Assembly (NCBI GenBank): GCA_030600745.1
Contig: JAUVLL010000079.1
Location: forward strand, 1 to 10,385
Reading direction: 5' to 3'
Source of the DNA: Spirochaetaceae bacterium
GTDB taxonomy: Bacteria; Spirochaetota; Spirochaetia; B11-G9
DNA: 10,385 bases
The notes below the pieces were generated by a model. It was not told where the DNA came from, made no database searches, and saw only the letters and a list, made by a program, of their open reading frames with translations. The position numbers and the translations under genes are program-made. Each line of letters opens with the position of its first letter. Within the stretch, counting starts at the first letter, position 1. Shown in pieces: positions 1 to 6,438 of this stretch.

Positions 1-465
1 TCGTGTTCTGTTGGTGCACTTTATGATCCAGAAGGGTTTATAGATGAGCTCCTTCTGTATCACCTGTACATCGGGTACTAGTAAAGCTTTCCTTTTCAGT
101 ATAGATGCATGTGTAAGATAGGTTCTGGCAGAATTGAATGCTTCCTCCTCTGAAATTGATGCTGTGAGGATGTTTTCTGAAACTGCCTCAATATTTTCCT
201 TTTCAAACCTATCGGTTGTAGTAGCGATATTATTTATCATATCGACAAAGCATGATGCTTCCATTATTCTGCTTTTTCCTATTATTGTATTTACTGTGTA
301 ATGAAAAAACACCCAGTAGTATGGATAGAAAACTATTTTTTGGGATTTTGGAATATAGTTTTCAATGAATGGCTGAATAACTGTTATTGCTTCATCGCAG
401 CCCAAAGATCCCTTTATAGAATTAATTACTATCTTTTCAGCTGCTGTACTTATCGAATCTATCAA
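1..465 (-). CDS. Unrecognised protein, 5' part only (runs off the left edge)
   Basis: The frame is open from a TTG at 465 down to base 1, giving 155 residues with no stop, so the C-terminus lies outside the window. The TTG start is chosen because a TAAGGA ribosome binding site lies about 6 bases upstream, and an in-frame TAA just before it rules out a longer protein. I do not recognise the family. The N-terminal third is soluble-looking and rich in Ile. An aromatic cluster (YPYYWVFFHY) follows near residues 46-55. The middle is acidic and probably helical. A second aromatic patch (KPFWIIKC) lies near the end of the visible part. No signal peptide or clear membrane span is seen. It lies 79 bases downstream of the symporter gene on the same strand, behind a terminator and without an obvious promoter of its own, so it may be read by leakage through that terminator. 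That the frame is coding is fairly sure; the function is unknown. Confidence 0.7.
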   Translation of the reverse strand, partial: MIDSISTAAEKIVINSIKGSLGCDEAITVIQPFIENYIPKSQKIVFYPYYWVFFHYTVNTIIGKSRIMEASCFVDMINNIATTTDRFEKENIEAVSENILTASISEEEAFNSARTYLTHASILKRKALLVPDVQVIQKELIYKPFWIIKCTNRTR

Positions 466-490
466 CGTTAATCCTTAATTTCTGTATTAG

Positions 491-523
491 TAAAACAGGA
501 AGTCTCTTGTTTGAGACTTCCTG
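491..523 (-). terminator. Rho-independent terminator after the symporter gene
   Basis: A perfect 11-base inverted repeat has arms at 496-506 and 513-523 (CAGGAAGTCTC and its complement) and a 6-base loop. Read on the minus strand it is followed directly by TTTT (495-492). It begins 22 bases past the symporter stop codon. The stem is strong but the T run is short, so some read-through into the next gene (start at 465) is likely. Confidence 0.8.
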
Positions 524-544
524 CATAATAAAATCAGATACAAA

Positions 545-2098
545 TTATTTATCTTTATCGAGTTTTCTTCTAACTGCCATTGCTTCAGGGGACAGGTCAA
601 ACTCTGCACTGGTTAATATTCCTTTTGGAATAGGTCCAACTTCCGCTGTCAGATCCATTGCTTTTAGTATATATGCGGGAACCGGATGTGATTTCTGTGT
701 TGCAAGACTTACTACTATCATCAGGATAAATGAAATCAGAACACCTGCCACCATAGGCGGCAATACAAATGAAGTTATTTCGGCTAAATAGGCACTAAGC
801 GCACCACCCACCATAGAAGAAATTGCGCCGGGGGTATTGGCCTTTTTCCACCAGACTGCACAGACATAAGCAGGGAGGAATGCACTTCCAAGAACCGAAG
901 TCGTAAATATTACAATAGAAAAAACTCCAGGAGGTTTGACAACTGCTATTATAAACCCAATAATACCAATTACCAGTATTAGAATTCTTGAAACAAGGAC
1001 CATGGCTTTATCATCTGCTTTAGGATGAATAAACCGCTGGTATATGTCTCTGGAAGCAATAGTTCCTACCTGAAGCAGGATCGAATCGGCCGTGGACATA
1101 ATAGCAGCCATAATAGCGGCCATAACAATTCCTGTAACGGCACCCGGTAGAAGTTCTCCTGCCAGAGTGAATATGGCTATTTCCGGGTCAGCAAGATTGG
1201 GAAGAAGGATAATTGCGAAAATACCAAGCATATATGGTGCTGTTACAAAAAATATGTTCCATATTGTTGAATAAACACCAGCCATACGGGCGGTTCTCGG
1301 ACTTTTCATTGCCATGTGTCTTGTTACTACATGAGGCCAACCCATATATCCAACAGAAAAAATCAGAACTGCACCCAGAATGTCAGGCCAGGCTCCTTTA
1401 TGAGCAAGGTCTTTACCCCAGATTGACAGATATGTTGGGTCAATCTGTGCAATGGCATTATTAGCTGCTGTAAATCCGCCTACGGCATTTAAGGTTACAA
1501 TAGATATCCAGACCATACCTATAAGCATTACAATACTCTGAAAAAAATCAGTATAGGCAACAGCAAAATATCCGCCCAGGAAGGTATAGATCATTATAAT
1601 ACCAACAGCAAAAGCCAGGGCTGCCCAGTACGGAAGACCGGTTACAAGAGCCATACCCTTCCCTCCGGCAATAAACTGAGCCAGAATATAGAAGAAAAGA
1701 AAGAAAACGGAGAGACTACCAGCTATCAGCCTTGTTGCCGGATGGGGATATCTGTGTTCCAGGTACTCAATTGAAGTAAGAGATCCCAGAATCTTTGAAA
1801 GTTTTCTCATCCTGCGTCCAATTATCGACAGATTGACTACACCGCCTCCGATGTCTCCTGAGGCATAAAAAATTGACCAGTATCCTGTAGTGAATCCTGC
1901 GGATCCTCCTCCAAGGAACATGTATCCACTCATAGATGTAGCCTGCAGTGTCATTGCAGTTACGAGTGGACCTACCTGTCTGCCTCCGAGCAGATAGCCT
2001 TCAAGGTTATTTGCACCCCCTTTTCTCACAGCCCAAAATCCAATACCTACGACTACTACATAGTAAAGAACAAGAAAGATCAGTACATCACTACCCAT
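545..2098 (-). CDS. Sodium:solute symporter (SSS family, PutP/PanF-like)
   Basis: This 517-residue inner-membrane protein is expected to couple uptake of a small solute to Na+ entry. It is strongly hydrophobic, with roughly 13 membrane segments, and has full family length. Visible family marks are the first helix with GYLLGGRQVGP (residues 34-44), the signature GGYFAVAYTDFFQS (175-188) and AAIMSTADSILLQ (331-343). In PutP the Ser-Thr pair of the last motif binds the second sodium ion; it corresponds to Ser335-Thr336 here. The last 50 residues form a polar cytoplasmic tail. The ATG at 2098 has a GGGAGG site about 8 bases upstream. The gene overlaps the end of the small membrane-protein gene by 8 bases, so the two are probably translated together. 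The substrate cannot be read from the sequence. The divergent position next to a molybdenum hydroxylase operon suggests it imports that pathway's substrate, which is an inference. Confidence 0.95.
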   Translation of the reverse strand: MGSDVLIFLVLYYVVVVGIGFWAVRKGGANNLEGYLLGGRQVGPLVTAMTLQATSMSGYMFLGGGSAGFTTGYWSIFYASGDIGGGVVNLSIIGRRMRKLSKILGSLTSIEYLEHRYPHPATRLIAGSLSVFFLFFYILAQFIAGGKGMALVTGLPYWAALAFAVGIIMIYTFLGGYFAVAYTDFFQSIVMLIGMVWISIVTLNAVGGFTAANNAIAQIDPTYLSIWGKDLAHKGAWPDILGAVLIFSVGYMGWPHVVTRHMAMKSPRTARMAGVYSTIWNIFFVTAPYMLGIFAIILLPNLADPEIAIFTLAGELLPGAVTGIVMAAIMAAIMSTADSILLQVGTIASRDIYQRFIHPKADDKAMVLVSRILILVIGIIGFIIAVVKPPGVFSIVIFTTSVLGSAFLPAYVCAVWWKKANTPGAISSMVGGALSAYLAEITSFVLPPMVAGVLISFILMIVVSLATQKSHPVPAYILKAMDLTAEVGPIPKGILTSAEFDLSPEAMAVRRKLDKDK

Positions 2099-2237
2099 TA
2101 CTTGTGCCTCCCTTTTCTTCAGTCTCTACATCTTCCGGCCAGTCCTTACTTTTAACAAAGAAGATGATTGTGTAAACAATCCAGAAAATCGGGAATCCAA
2201 AAAGTACGGCTGCCGTCATGCCGGGTAAACCAAACAT
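2091..2237 (-). CDS. Small single-span membrane protein, probable symporter accessory subunit
   Basis: This short frame encodes 48 residues: MFGLPGMTAAVLFGFPIFWI starts it, one hydrophobic segment spans about residues 8-28, and a charged tail follows (KSKDWPEDVE and onward). The ATG at 2237 has a strong GGAGG site 7 bases upstream. The stop codon TAG (2093-2091) lies inside the start of the symporter gene, an 8-base overlap that signals coupled translation. Very small one-helix proteins encoded just ahead of SSS-family symporters are a recurring arrangement and are annotated as small accessory proteins. A role in assembly or stability of the transporter is inferred from position and topology. 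It is not a transporter fragment, because the downstream symporter is complete. Confidence 0.8.
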   Translation of the reverse strand: MFGLPGMTAAVLFGFPIFWIVYTIIFFVKSKDWPEDVETEEKGGTSNG

Positions 2238-2268
2238 ACGAACCTCCAGATAAAATTTTGATTATTAA

Positions 2269-2297
2269 AGTTTAAACCCGATTATATTAGCGGTCAA
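2269..2297 (-). promoter_or_regulatory. Probable sigma70 promoter for the transporter pair
   Basis: On the minus strand, TTGACC (2297-2292) is separated by 17 bases from TAAACT (2274-2269). This matches consensus at five of six and four of six positions. Transcription would begin near 2262, leaving a leader of about 25 bases that contains the GGAGG site of the 48-residue gene. A better -10 hexamer, TATAAT at 2286-2281, has no acceptable -35 at 16-18 bases, so the pairing given here is preferred but not certain. Confidence 0.45.
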
Positions 2298-2314
2298 GTA
2301 TTATTATCCATAGA

Positions 2315-2392
2315 GCTTTTTGCGCTGTATCACATTTTCTACTTAAAAATACTTCTTATCTAATATATTGACTCTAGACTGGCGCAAAAAGC
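2315..2392. promoter_or_regulatory. Inverted pair of 11-base motifs, candidate operator sites
   Basis: GCTTTTTGCGC occurs on the plus strand at 2315-2325, and its exact reverse complement GCGCAAAAAGC at 2382-2392, with 56 bases between. The GC core stands out in an otherwise AT-rich region. The left copy lies just upstream of the -35 of the minus-strand promoter; the right copy lies about 90 bases upstream of the plus-strand -35. The arms are too far apart for a simple terminator hairpin. Two sites for a regulator of both operons is the simplest reading; no regulator gene is seen in the window. Confidence 0.4.
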
Positions 2393-2483
2393 CAAAAACA
2401 AGTCGAATTCAGAGACCTCGCAAATGCCTCCCATAGTTATTCGGTATAAGTTAACAATATTTTTCAAATCAATTGGAATTAAT

Positions 2484-2511
2484 TTGACATTATTTCTATT
2501 AATGTTATAAT
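2484..2511 (+). promoter_or_regulatory. Consensus sigma70 promoter for the hydroxylase operon
   Basis: A perfect TTGACA (2484-2489) is followed after 16 bases by a perfect TATAAT (2506-2511). The predicted start is near 2518, which gives a leader of about 135 bases before the GTG at 2653. A near-perfect promoter suggests strong basal transcription, so control may act afterwards, at the leader hairpin just downstream, or through a repressor. Confidence 0.7.
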
Positions 2512-2532
2512 TCTCCTTTATTTCTAATAATA

Positions 2533-2584
2533 AAACAGCTGGTTGCATCTGCTTTCTTGCAGGTTTACCGGTTTTTTCTTTTTT
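2533..2584 (+). terminator. Leader hairpin with U-tract, candidate attenuator
   Basis: The outer stem pairs 2537-2543 (AGCTGGT) with 2567-2573 (ACCGGTT), including two G-U pairs. An inner stem pairs 2547-2552 with 2559-2564 around a six-base loop. The right side runs into TTTTTTCTTTTTT (2572-2584). This has the form of an intrinsic terminator, yet it lies between the promoter and the first gene and no upstream plus-strand gene needs terminating. An attenuation role is inferred. Only about 20 bases separate the predicted transcript start from the hairpin, so a classical riboswitch aptamer would not fit ahead of it. Confidence 0.5.
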
Positions 2585-2652
2585 ACCCACTGTTTAATAG
2601 TCAGGTAGGATAGATCTGAAATAAATATAATATAAATTTATGGAGGCCAGGT

Positions 2653-3531
2653 GTGGAAAATTTTAGGTATTTGAAACCTGCCACGTTAGAAGATGCCATC
2701 TCCGGTAAGAGTGAGTATGGCAGTAGAGCTAATTTCCTTCTGGGAGGAACTGATCTTTTAATAGCTATGGACAAAGGTGTTGTTCTTCCTGATGCTGTTA
2801 TCGATCTTAAAGGCATTAGCGAACTTAAGTATCTTGAAGAAAGGGATGGAGCTATTTACATTGGTGCTGCAGTAACATGGACAGAGCTGCTGGAATCGGA
2901 ATTAATTAAAAAATATGTTCCTGCTTTGTGGGAAGCAGCAGATCTTGTTGCTTCTGTAGGTGTTAGAAATACAGCTACTCTTATTGGAAATATTTGTAAT
3001 GCAGTTCCTTCTCTTGAAGGTGGAGCACCACTTTATGTGAGAAATGCAGTAGTATTTCTGGAAGGTAAGAGTGGGAAAAGGGAAGTAGTTATTCAGGACT
3101 TCTTTACAGGTGTAAAACGAACTGTTTTGGGTGATGATGAGATGGTGACAGGTCTTAAAATACCTGTTGAGGCGAAATTCGGTGAAGTTTATATCAAAAT
3201 GGGTAGATATGAAGGTGAAGATCTTGCCCAGGCTGGTGTTTCTGTTTATGTGGATGGAGATAATAATTATCGAATTGCACTTAGTGCAGTAGCCATTACC
3301 CCTGTAAGAGCTGCTAAAGCAGAGGAGTTTCTAAAGGGTAAAAAACTCAACCCGGAGCTTGCTGCAGAAGCTGCTGAACTTGCTCTGGAAGCTATAGCAC
3401 CAATTTCGGACATTAGATCCAGTAAAGAGTATCGAATACATATGTGCAGAATTATGGTCAAACGTGGATTAGCAGCTTGTGTTTCCAGAATGGAAACTGG
3501 TTTACCTGCTTTAAGTACACGGTTGATATAA
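2653..3531 (+). CDS. Xanthine dehydrogenase-type molybdenum hydroxylase, FAD-binding subunit
   Basis: This is the 292-residue medium subunit of a heterotrimeric molybdenum hydroxylase (CoxM/XdhB type). It takes electrons from the 2Fe-2S subunit onto FAD and passes them to an outside acceptor. The N-terminal FAD-binding domain shows LLGGTDLL (29-36) and RNTATLIGNICNA (105-117). The C-terminal CO dehydrogenase flavoprotein domain ends with the typical IRSSKEYR (254-261). The second FAD motif differs from the common form: the usual T-x-G-G-N reads T-L-I-G-N, and the stretch that follows (PSLEGGAPLY) lacks the usual PAAD. The GTG start is set by GGAGG at 2642-2646, six bases upstream. The gap of 82 bases to the next gene is unusually long for this operon. 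The subunit order FAD, Fe-S, Mo is that of the coxMSL type. The family is sure; the substrate is not. Confidence 0.93.
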   Translation: MENFRYLKPATLEDAISGKSEYGSRANFLLGGTDLLIAMDKGVVLPDAVIDLKGISELKYLEERDGAIYIGAAVTWTELLESELIKKYVPALWEAADLVASVGVRNTATLIGNICNAVPSLEGGAPLYVRNAVVFLEGKSGKREVVIQDFFTGVKRTVLGDDEMVTGLKIPVEAKFGEVYIKMGRYEGEDLAQAGVSVYVDGDNNYRIALSAVAITPVRAAKAEEFLKGKKLNPELAAEAAELALEAIAPISDIRSSKEYRIHMCRIMVKRGLAACVSRMETGLPALSTRLI

Positions 3532-3539
3532 GCGAAGCG

Positions 3540-3558
3540 TGCGCAGGATGTTTGCGCA
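3540..3558 (+). repeat. GC-rich intercistronic hairpin
   Basis: TGCGCA occurs at 3540-3545 and again at 3553-3558. Each copy is its own reverse complement, so the two can form a six-base stem around a seven-base loop. The second copy lies within the palindrome TTTGCGCAAA (3551-3560). It sits between the FAD and 2Fe-2S subunit genes and has no T run, so it is more likely an RNA processing or stability element than a terminator. The TTTGCGC core is also part of the motif in the control region at 2315-2392. Confidence 0.35.
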
Positions 3559-3613
3559 AAGCATGTTTCAGTGAGATTATTATGAATGTAAAACTGAAAT
3601 AAGGAGATATCAG

Positions 3614-4090
3614 ATGAATCATATTTTGAAATTTAATTTAAATGGAGATCCGGTAGAGGTTACTGTAAAATCCAACGAAAAACTGCTGGATGTCCTTCGT
3701 GATAAACTGGGAGCCGTAAGTGTAAAGTTTGGTTGTGGTGTTGCAGAATGCGGAGCCTGTACAGTGCTTATTGATGGTCTTTCTGTTAGATCCTGTATTA
3801 CTTTTGCTGTGGAAGTTGAGGGTAAGAATGTAGTTACTCTTGAAGGCCTTCAGGCGGATGGGCCTACAAAAATTCAGAAAGCTTTTATTAAACACAATGC
3901 TTTCCAGTGTGGTTTTTGTGCTCCCGGTTTTATAGTGAGTGCTACAGAGCTTATTTCAAAGAATCCTTCTCCCAGTGAAGAAGAGATGAGACATGCTCTT
4001 GCAGGAAATCTGTGTCGATGTACAGGTTATCAGAATATTGTTAATGCAATGAATGAAGTTGCAGAAGACAATAGGAAGGGGGATAAATAA
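3614..4090 (+). CDS. Molybdenum hydroxylase, 2Fe-2S subunit
   Basis: This 158-residue electron-transfer subunit (CoxS/XdhC type) carries two 2Fe-2S clusters between the molybdenum site and FAD. The N-terminal plant-ferredoxin-like domain has the ligands Cys41, Cys46, Cys49 and Cys61 (FGCGVAECGACTV, then RSC). The C-terminal helical domain has Cys99 and Cys102 (QCGFCAPG) and Cys134 and Cys136 (GNLCRCTGYQNI). All eight ligands are present and the length is typical, so the subunit looks functional. The ATG follows AAGGAG (3601-3606) by seven bases. Its TAA stop shares one base with the ATG of the large subunit (TAATG), which implies coupled translation. Confidence 0.96.
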   Translation: MNHILKFNLNGDPVEVTVKSNEKLLDVLRDKLGAVSVKFGCGVAECGACTVLIDGLSVRSCITFAVEVEGKNVVTLEGLQADGPTKIQKAFIKHNAFQCGFCAPGFIVSATELISKNPSPSEEEMRHALAGNLCRCTGYQNIVNAMNEVAEDNRKGDK

Positions 4091-6438
4091 TGAAAGAGAA
4101 TTTGAAAGTTGTTGGTCATAATGCGGTCAGACTCGATATTTTAGAGAAGGTAACAGGTACTTCAGAGTATACGGATGATATTCCCTTTGGTCCAAATCTT
4201 CTTCATATGGCGGTTCTTGGCAGTCCCTATGCCCATGCAGAAATAATAAGTATAGATACTACTGAAGCTAAAAAGCTTCCAGGTGTTAAAGCTGTTATTA
4301 CCGGAGAGGACTATCCTGAGAAATTTGGTCTTTATCTTAAAGATAAATCAATATTTCCAGTTGACAGAGTACGTCAGGTTGGGGAACAGGTTGCCGGAGT
4401 TATTGCTGTTTCCTATGAGATTGCAAAAGCTGCAGTTAAATTGATTAAAGTAGAATACAAAGAACTTCCTGTAATATTGGATCCTTATGATTCTGTAAAA
4501 GAGGGAGCAGTATTAATTCACCCCGATCTTGGGAATTACGAGATTGAACCGTGGCTGGAAGCTCAGCCTGGTACTAACATTGGTCATCTAAGAAGAATAC
4601 GTAAAGGTGATATTGAAAAAGGCTTTGCAGAAGCAGAATATATAGTTGAGGGAGAATATCATATTCCTCATGTGGCTCACACATGTATTGAGACACATAT
4701 TTCGGTTTCAAAGTTCAGCCTTGACGGAAGACTTACAATGTGGAACTCTACCCAGTCCCCCCATACACAACGGCATATTATGGCCCAATCTCTGGGAATG
4801 GCCCATAAAGATATTCGTGTTATTGCACCTCCAATAGGCGGTGGTTTTGGTGGTAAAGCCGGGATTTCAATGGAAGTTATGGCTGCTGCTGGTGCAAAAT
4901 CCTGTCCCGGACATCCTGTAAAACTAAGATGGACAAGAGAAGAAGAGTTCTATAATTCTTCCCAGAGAACCGGCCTTCGTAATAAGGTGAAGATTGGTTT
5001 TAGGAAAAACGGTAAAATTATTGCTTTTAAACATGAGATGTTCTGGGATGTTGGTGCCTCGGCTGAATATGGTTCAAATGTTGTTAATGCAACTGGTTTT
5101 TCTGCTACCGGCCCATACTACATTCCTAATGTTTATATTGATTCCCATGCTTGTTATACTAATAATCCTACCTGTTCTGCATATCGTGGATTTGGGTATT
5201 CTGAATTCTCCTTTGGTATTGAGAGTACCATGGACAAAGCAGCAAGAATAATGGGAATTGATGCTGTCGAGCTAAGAAGAATCAATGCTATTAAAGAAGG
5301 GGAGGGTGTTGCGTACGATGTACCAATGAATCCCAATGGTCTTGTTGAATGTATTGATAAGGTTGCAGAAGAGATTGGCTGGGGAATTGAAGAGAAATCT
5401 GATGATTCTAATAAGATAATTGCAAAGGGGTTTGCTTCTGTATGGAAGGCACCTGCAATGCCTGCAAATGAATCATCCAGTGCATTTATTAAGTTTTCGG
5501 AAGATGGGAGTATCAATATCCTTGTTTCCGGTATGGATCTGGGACAGGGGTTTATTACTGCTATGGCGAAAATTGCTGCGGAGGTCCTTGGACTTACACT
5601 GGATAAGGTTCGTGTTGAGCTGCCTGATACAGATCGTAATCCATATGAGTGGCAGACAGTTGCATCCCATGTAACATGGAGCTGTGGTAATGCAGTTAAG
5701 CGCGCAGCTATAGATGCAAAGAGTAAGATTTTAGATACAGTTCAGAGAGCTCATTTTATTGATAAGAGCCAGCTGTATCTTGAAGATAATGGTGTAAAAT
5801 GTACAACTCAGGATTCTTTTTTTATTCCGTTCTCTGATTTTGTTATAAACGGTATTCAGACTGAGCATAATACCTGGGTTGGTGGACCTATTCTTGGGAG
5901 CGGTATGTTTATGCCGGAATACACCAATGCAATGGTTGACCCTGATACAGGGTTAGGTGGAAATCCTATGGTCCACTATACTGTAGGTGCAGGTGCTGTA
6001 ACAGTTGAAATAGACAAAGAAACCGGTAGGATGAAAGTTCTTAAAATGGCAGAAGCTTTTGACCTCGGTAAGGCTATCAATCCTGACCTCTCTAAAGATC
6101 AGATTGTCGGCGGATTTGTTCAGGGACTGGGTACAGCTTTATGGGAAGAATGTATCTTTGATGAAAAGGGCAGGATGCTCAACGATGGATTTACAGATTA
6201 CAAAATTCCAACCATTGTTGATGTCCCGCGGGATATGAACCCCATTCTTGTAGAGGTCCCTCAACCGGATGGACCCTATGGTGCCAGAGGGCATTCAGAA
6301 CATACTATGATTCCTGTTATGCCTGCAGTTGCAAACGCAGTTGCAAATGGACTTGGTGTAAGAATTTCTGATGTTCCGGTAACATCAGAAAAAGTAGCCA
6401 TGAGGATGAATGATCCGAAATATAGGGAGGAAATGTGA
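4090..6438 (+). CDS. Molybdenum hydroxylase, molybdopterin-binding catalytic subunit
   Basis: This 782-residue large subunit (XdhA/CoxL type) holds the molybdenum cofactor and hydroxylates the substrate with oxygen from water. The N-terminal a/b hammerhead domain covers about residues 15-125, and the cofactor-binding domains the rest. Visible motifs are GGGFGGK (250-256), SAYRGFGYSE (363-372), where Arg366 corresponds to the substrate-contacting Arg of xanthine oxidase, QGLGTALWEE (678-687) and GARGHSEHTM (731-740). Glu737 takes the place of the catalytic base. The residues before it are His-Ser, whereas most relatives have Val-Gly (GVGE). There is no CoxL-type AYRCSFR loop, so it is not a CO dehydrogenase. 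The ATG overlaps the previous stop by one base, and its TGA overlaps the GTG of the FdrA gene by four bases. The substrate is probably a purine, pyrimidine or other N-heterocycle, inferred from the family and the neighbours. Confidence 0.94.
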   Translation: MKENLKVVGHNAVRLDILEKVTGTSEYTDDIPFGPNLLHMAVLGSPYAHAEIISIDTTEAKKLPGVKAVITGEDYPEKFGLYLKDKSIFPVDRVRQVGEQVAGVIAVSYEIAKAAVKLIKVEYKELPVILDPYDSVKEGAVLIHPDLGNYEIEPWLEAQPGTNIGHLRRIRKGDIEKGFAEAEYIVEGEYHIPHVAHTCIETHISVSKFSLDGRLTMWNSTQSPHTQRHIMAQSLGMAHKDIRVIAPPIGGGFGGKAGISMEVMAAAGAKSCPGHPVKLRWTREEEFYNSSQRTGLRNKVKIGFRKNGKIIAFKHEMFWDVGASAEYGSNVVNATGFSATGPYYIPNVYIDSHACYTNNPTCSAYRGFGYSEFSFGIESTMDKAARIMGIDAVELRRINAIKEGEGVAYDVPMNPNGLVECIDKVAEEIGWGIEEKSDDSNKIIAKGFASVWKAPAMPANESSSAFIKFSEDGSINILVSGMDLGQGFITAMAKIAAEVLGLTLDKVRVELPDTDRNPYEWQTVASHVTWSCGNAVKRAAIDAKSKILDTVQRAHFIDKSQLYLEDNGVKCTTQDSFFIPFSDFVINGIQTEHNTWVGGPILGSGMFMPEYTNAMVDPDTGLGGNPMVHYTVGAGAVTVEIDKETGRMKVLKMAEAFDLGKAINPDLSKDQIVGGFVQGLGTALWEECIFDEKGRMLNDGFTDYKIPTIVDVPRDMNPILVEVPQPDGPYGARGHSEHTMIPVMPAVANAVANGLGVRISDVPVTSEKVAMRMNDPKYREEM

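Larger units (their letters stand above)
2238..2652. other. Divergent intergenic control region
   Basis: This 415-base AT-rich stretch separates the minus-strand transporter pair from the plus-strand operon. It holds a probable promoter for each direction, an 11-base motif repeated in inverted orientation, and a leader hairpin with a U-tract, each listed separately. A GTG-started minus-strand frame at 2360-2590 has no ribosome binding site and crosses the plus promoter, so I do not call a gene here. No tRNA or insertion sequence is seen. Confidence 0.75.

Noticed and set aside
2360..2590. Minus-strand open frame of 76 residues in the control region
   Set aside because: It starts with GTG without a ribosome binding site, has no recognisable domain, and crosses the consensus plus-strand promoter and leader hairpin.
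2626..2631. TATAAT close to the FAD subunit start as the main operon promoter
   Set aside because: No acceptable -35 hexamer is found at 16-18 bases, and the transcript would begin only a few bases before the ribosome binding site. It remains possible if an activator is used.
2518..2652. Purine or molybdenum cofactor riboswitch in the leader
   Set aside because: The conserved purine aptamer segments are not visible, and the leader is too short for the larger molybdenum cofactor RNA motif.
4090..6438. Aerobic-type CO dehydrogenase large subunit
   Set aside because: The CoxL active-site loop with Cys (AYRCSFR) is absent; the loop reads AYRGFG, as in xanthine dehydrogenase-like enzymes.
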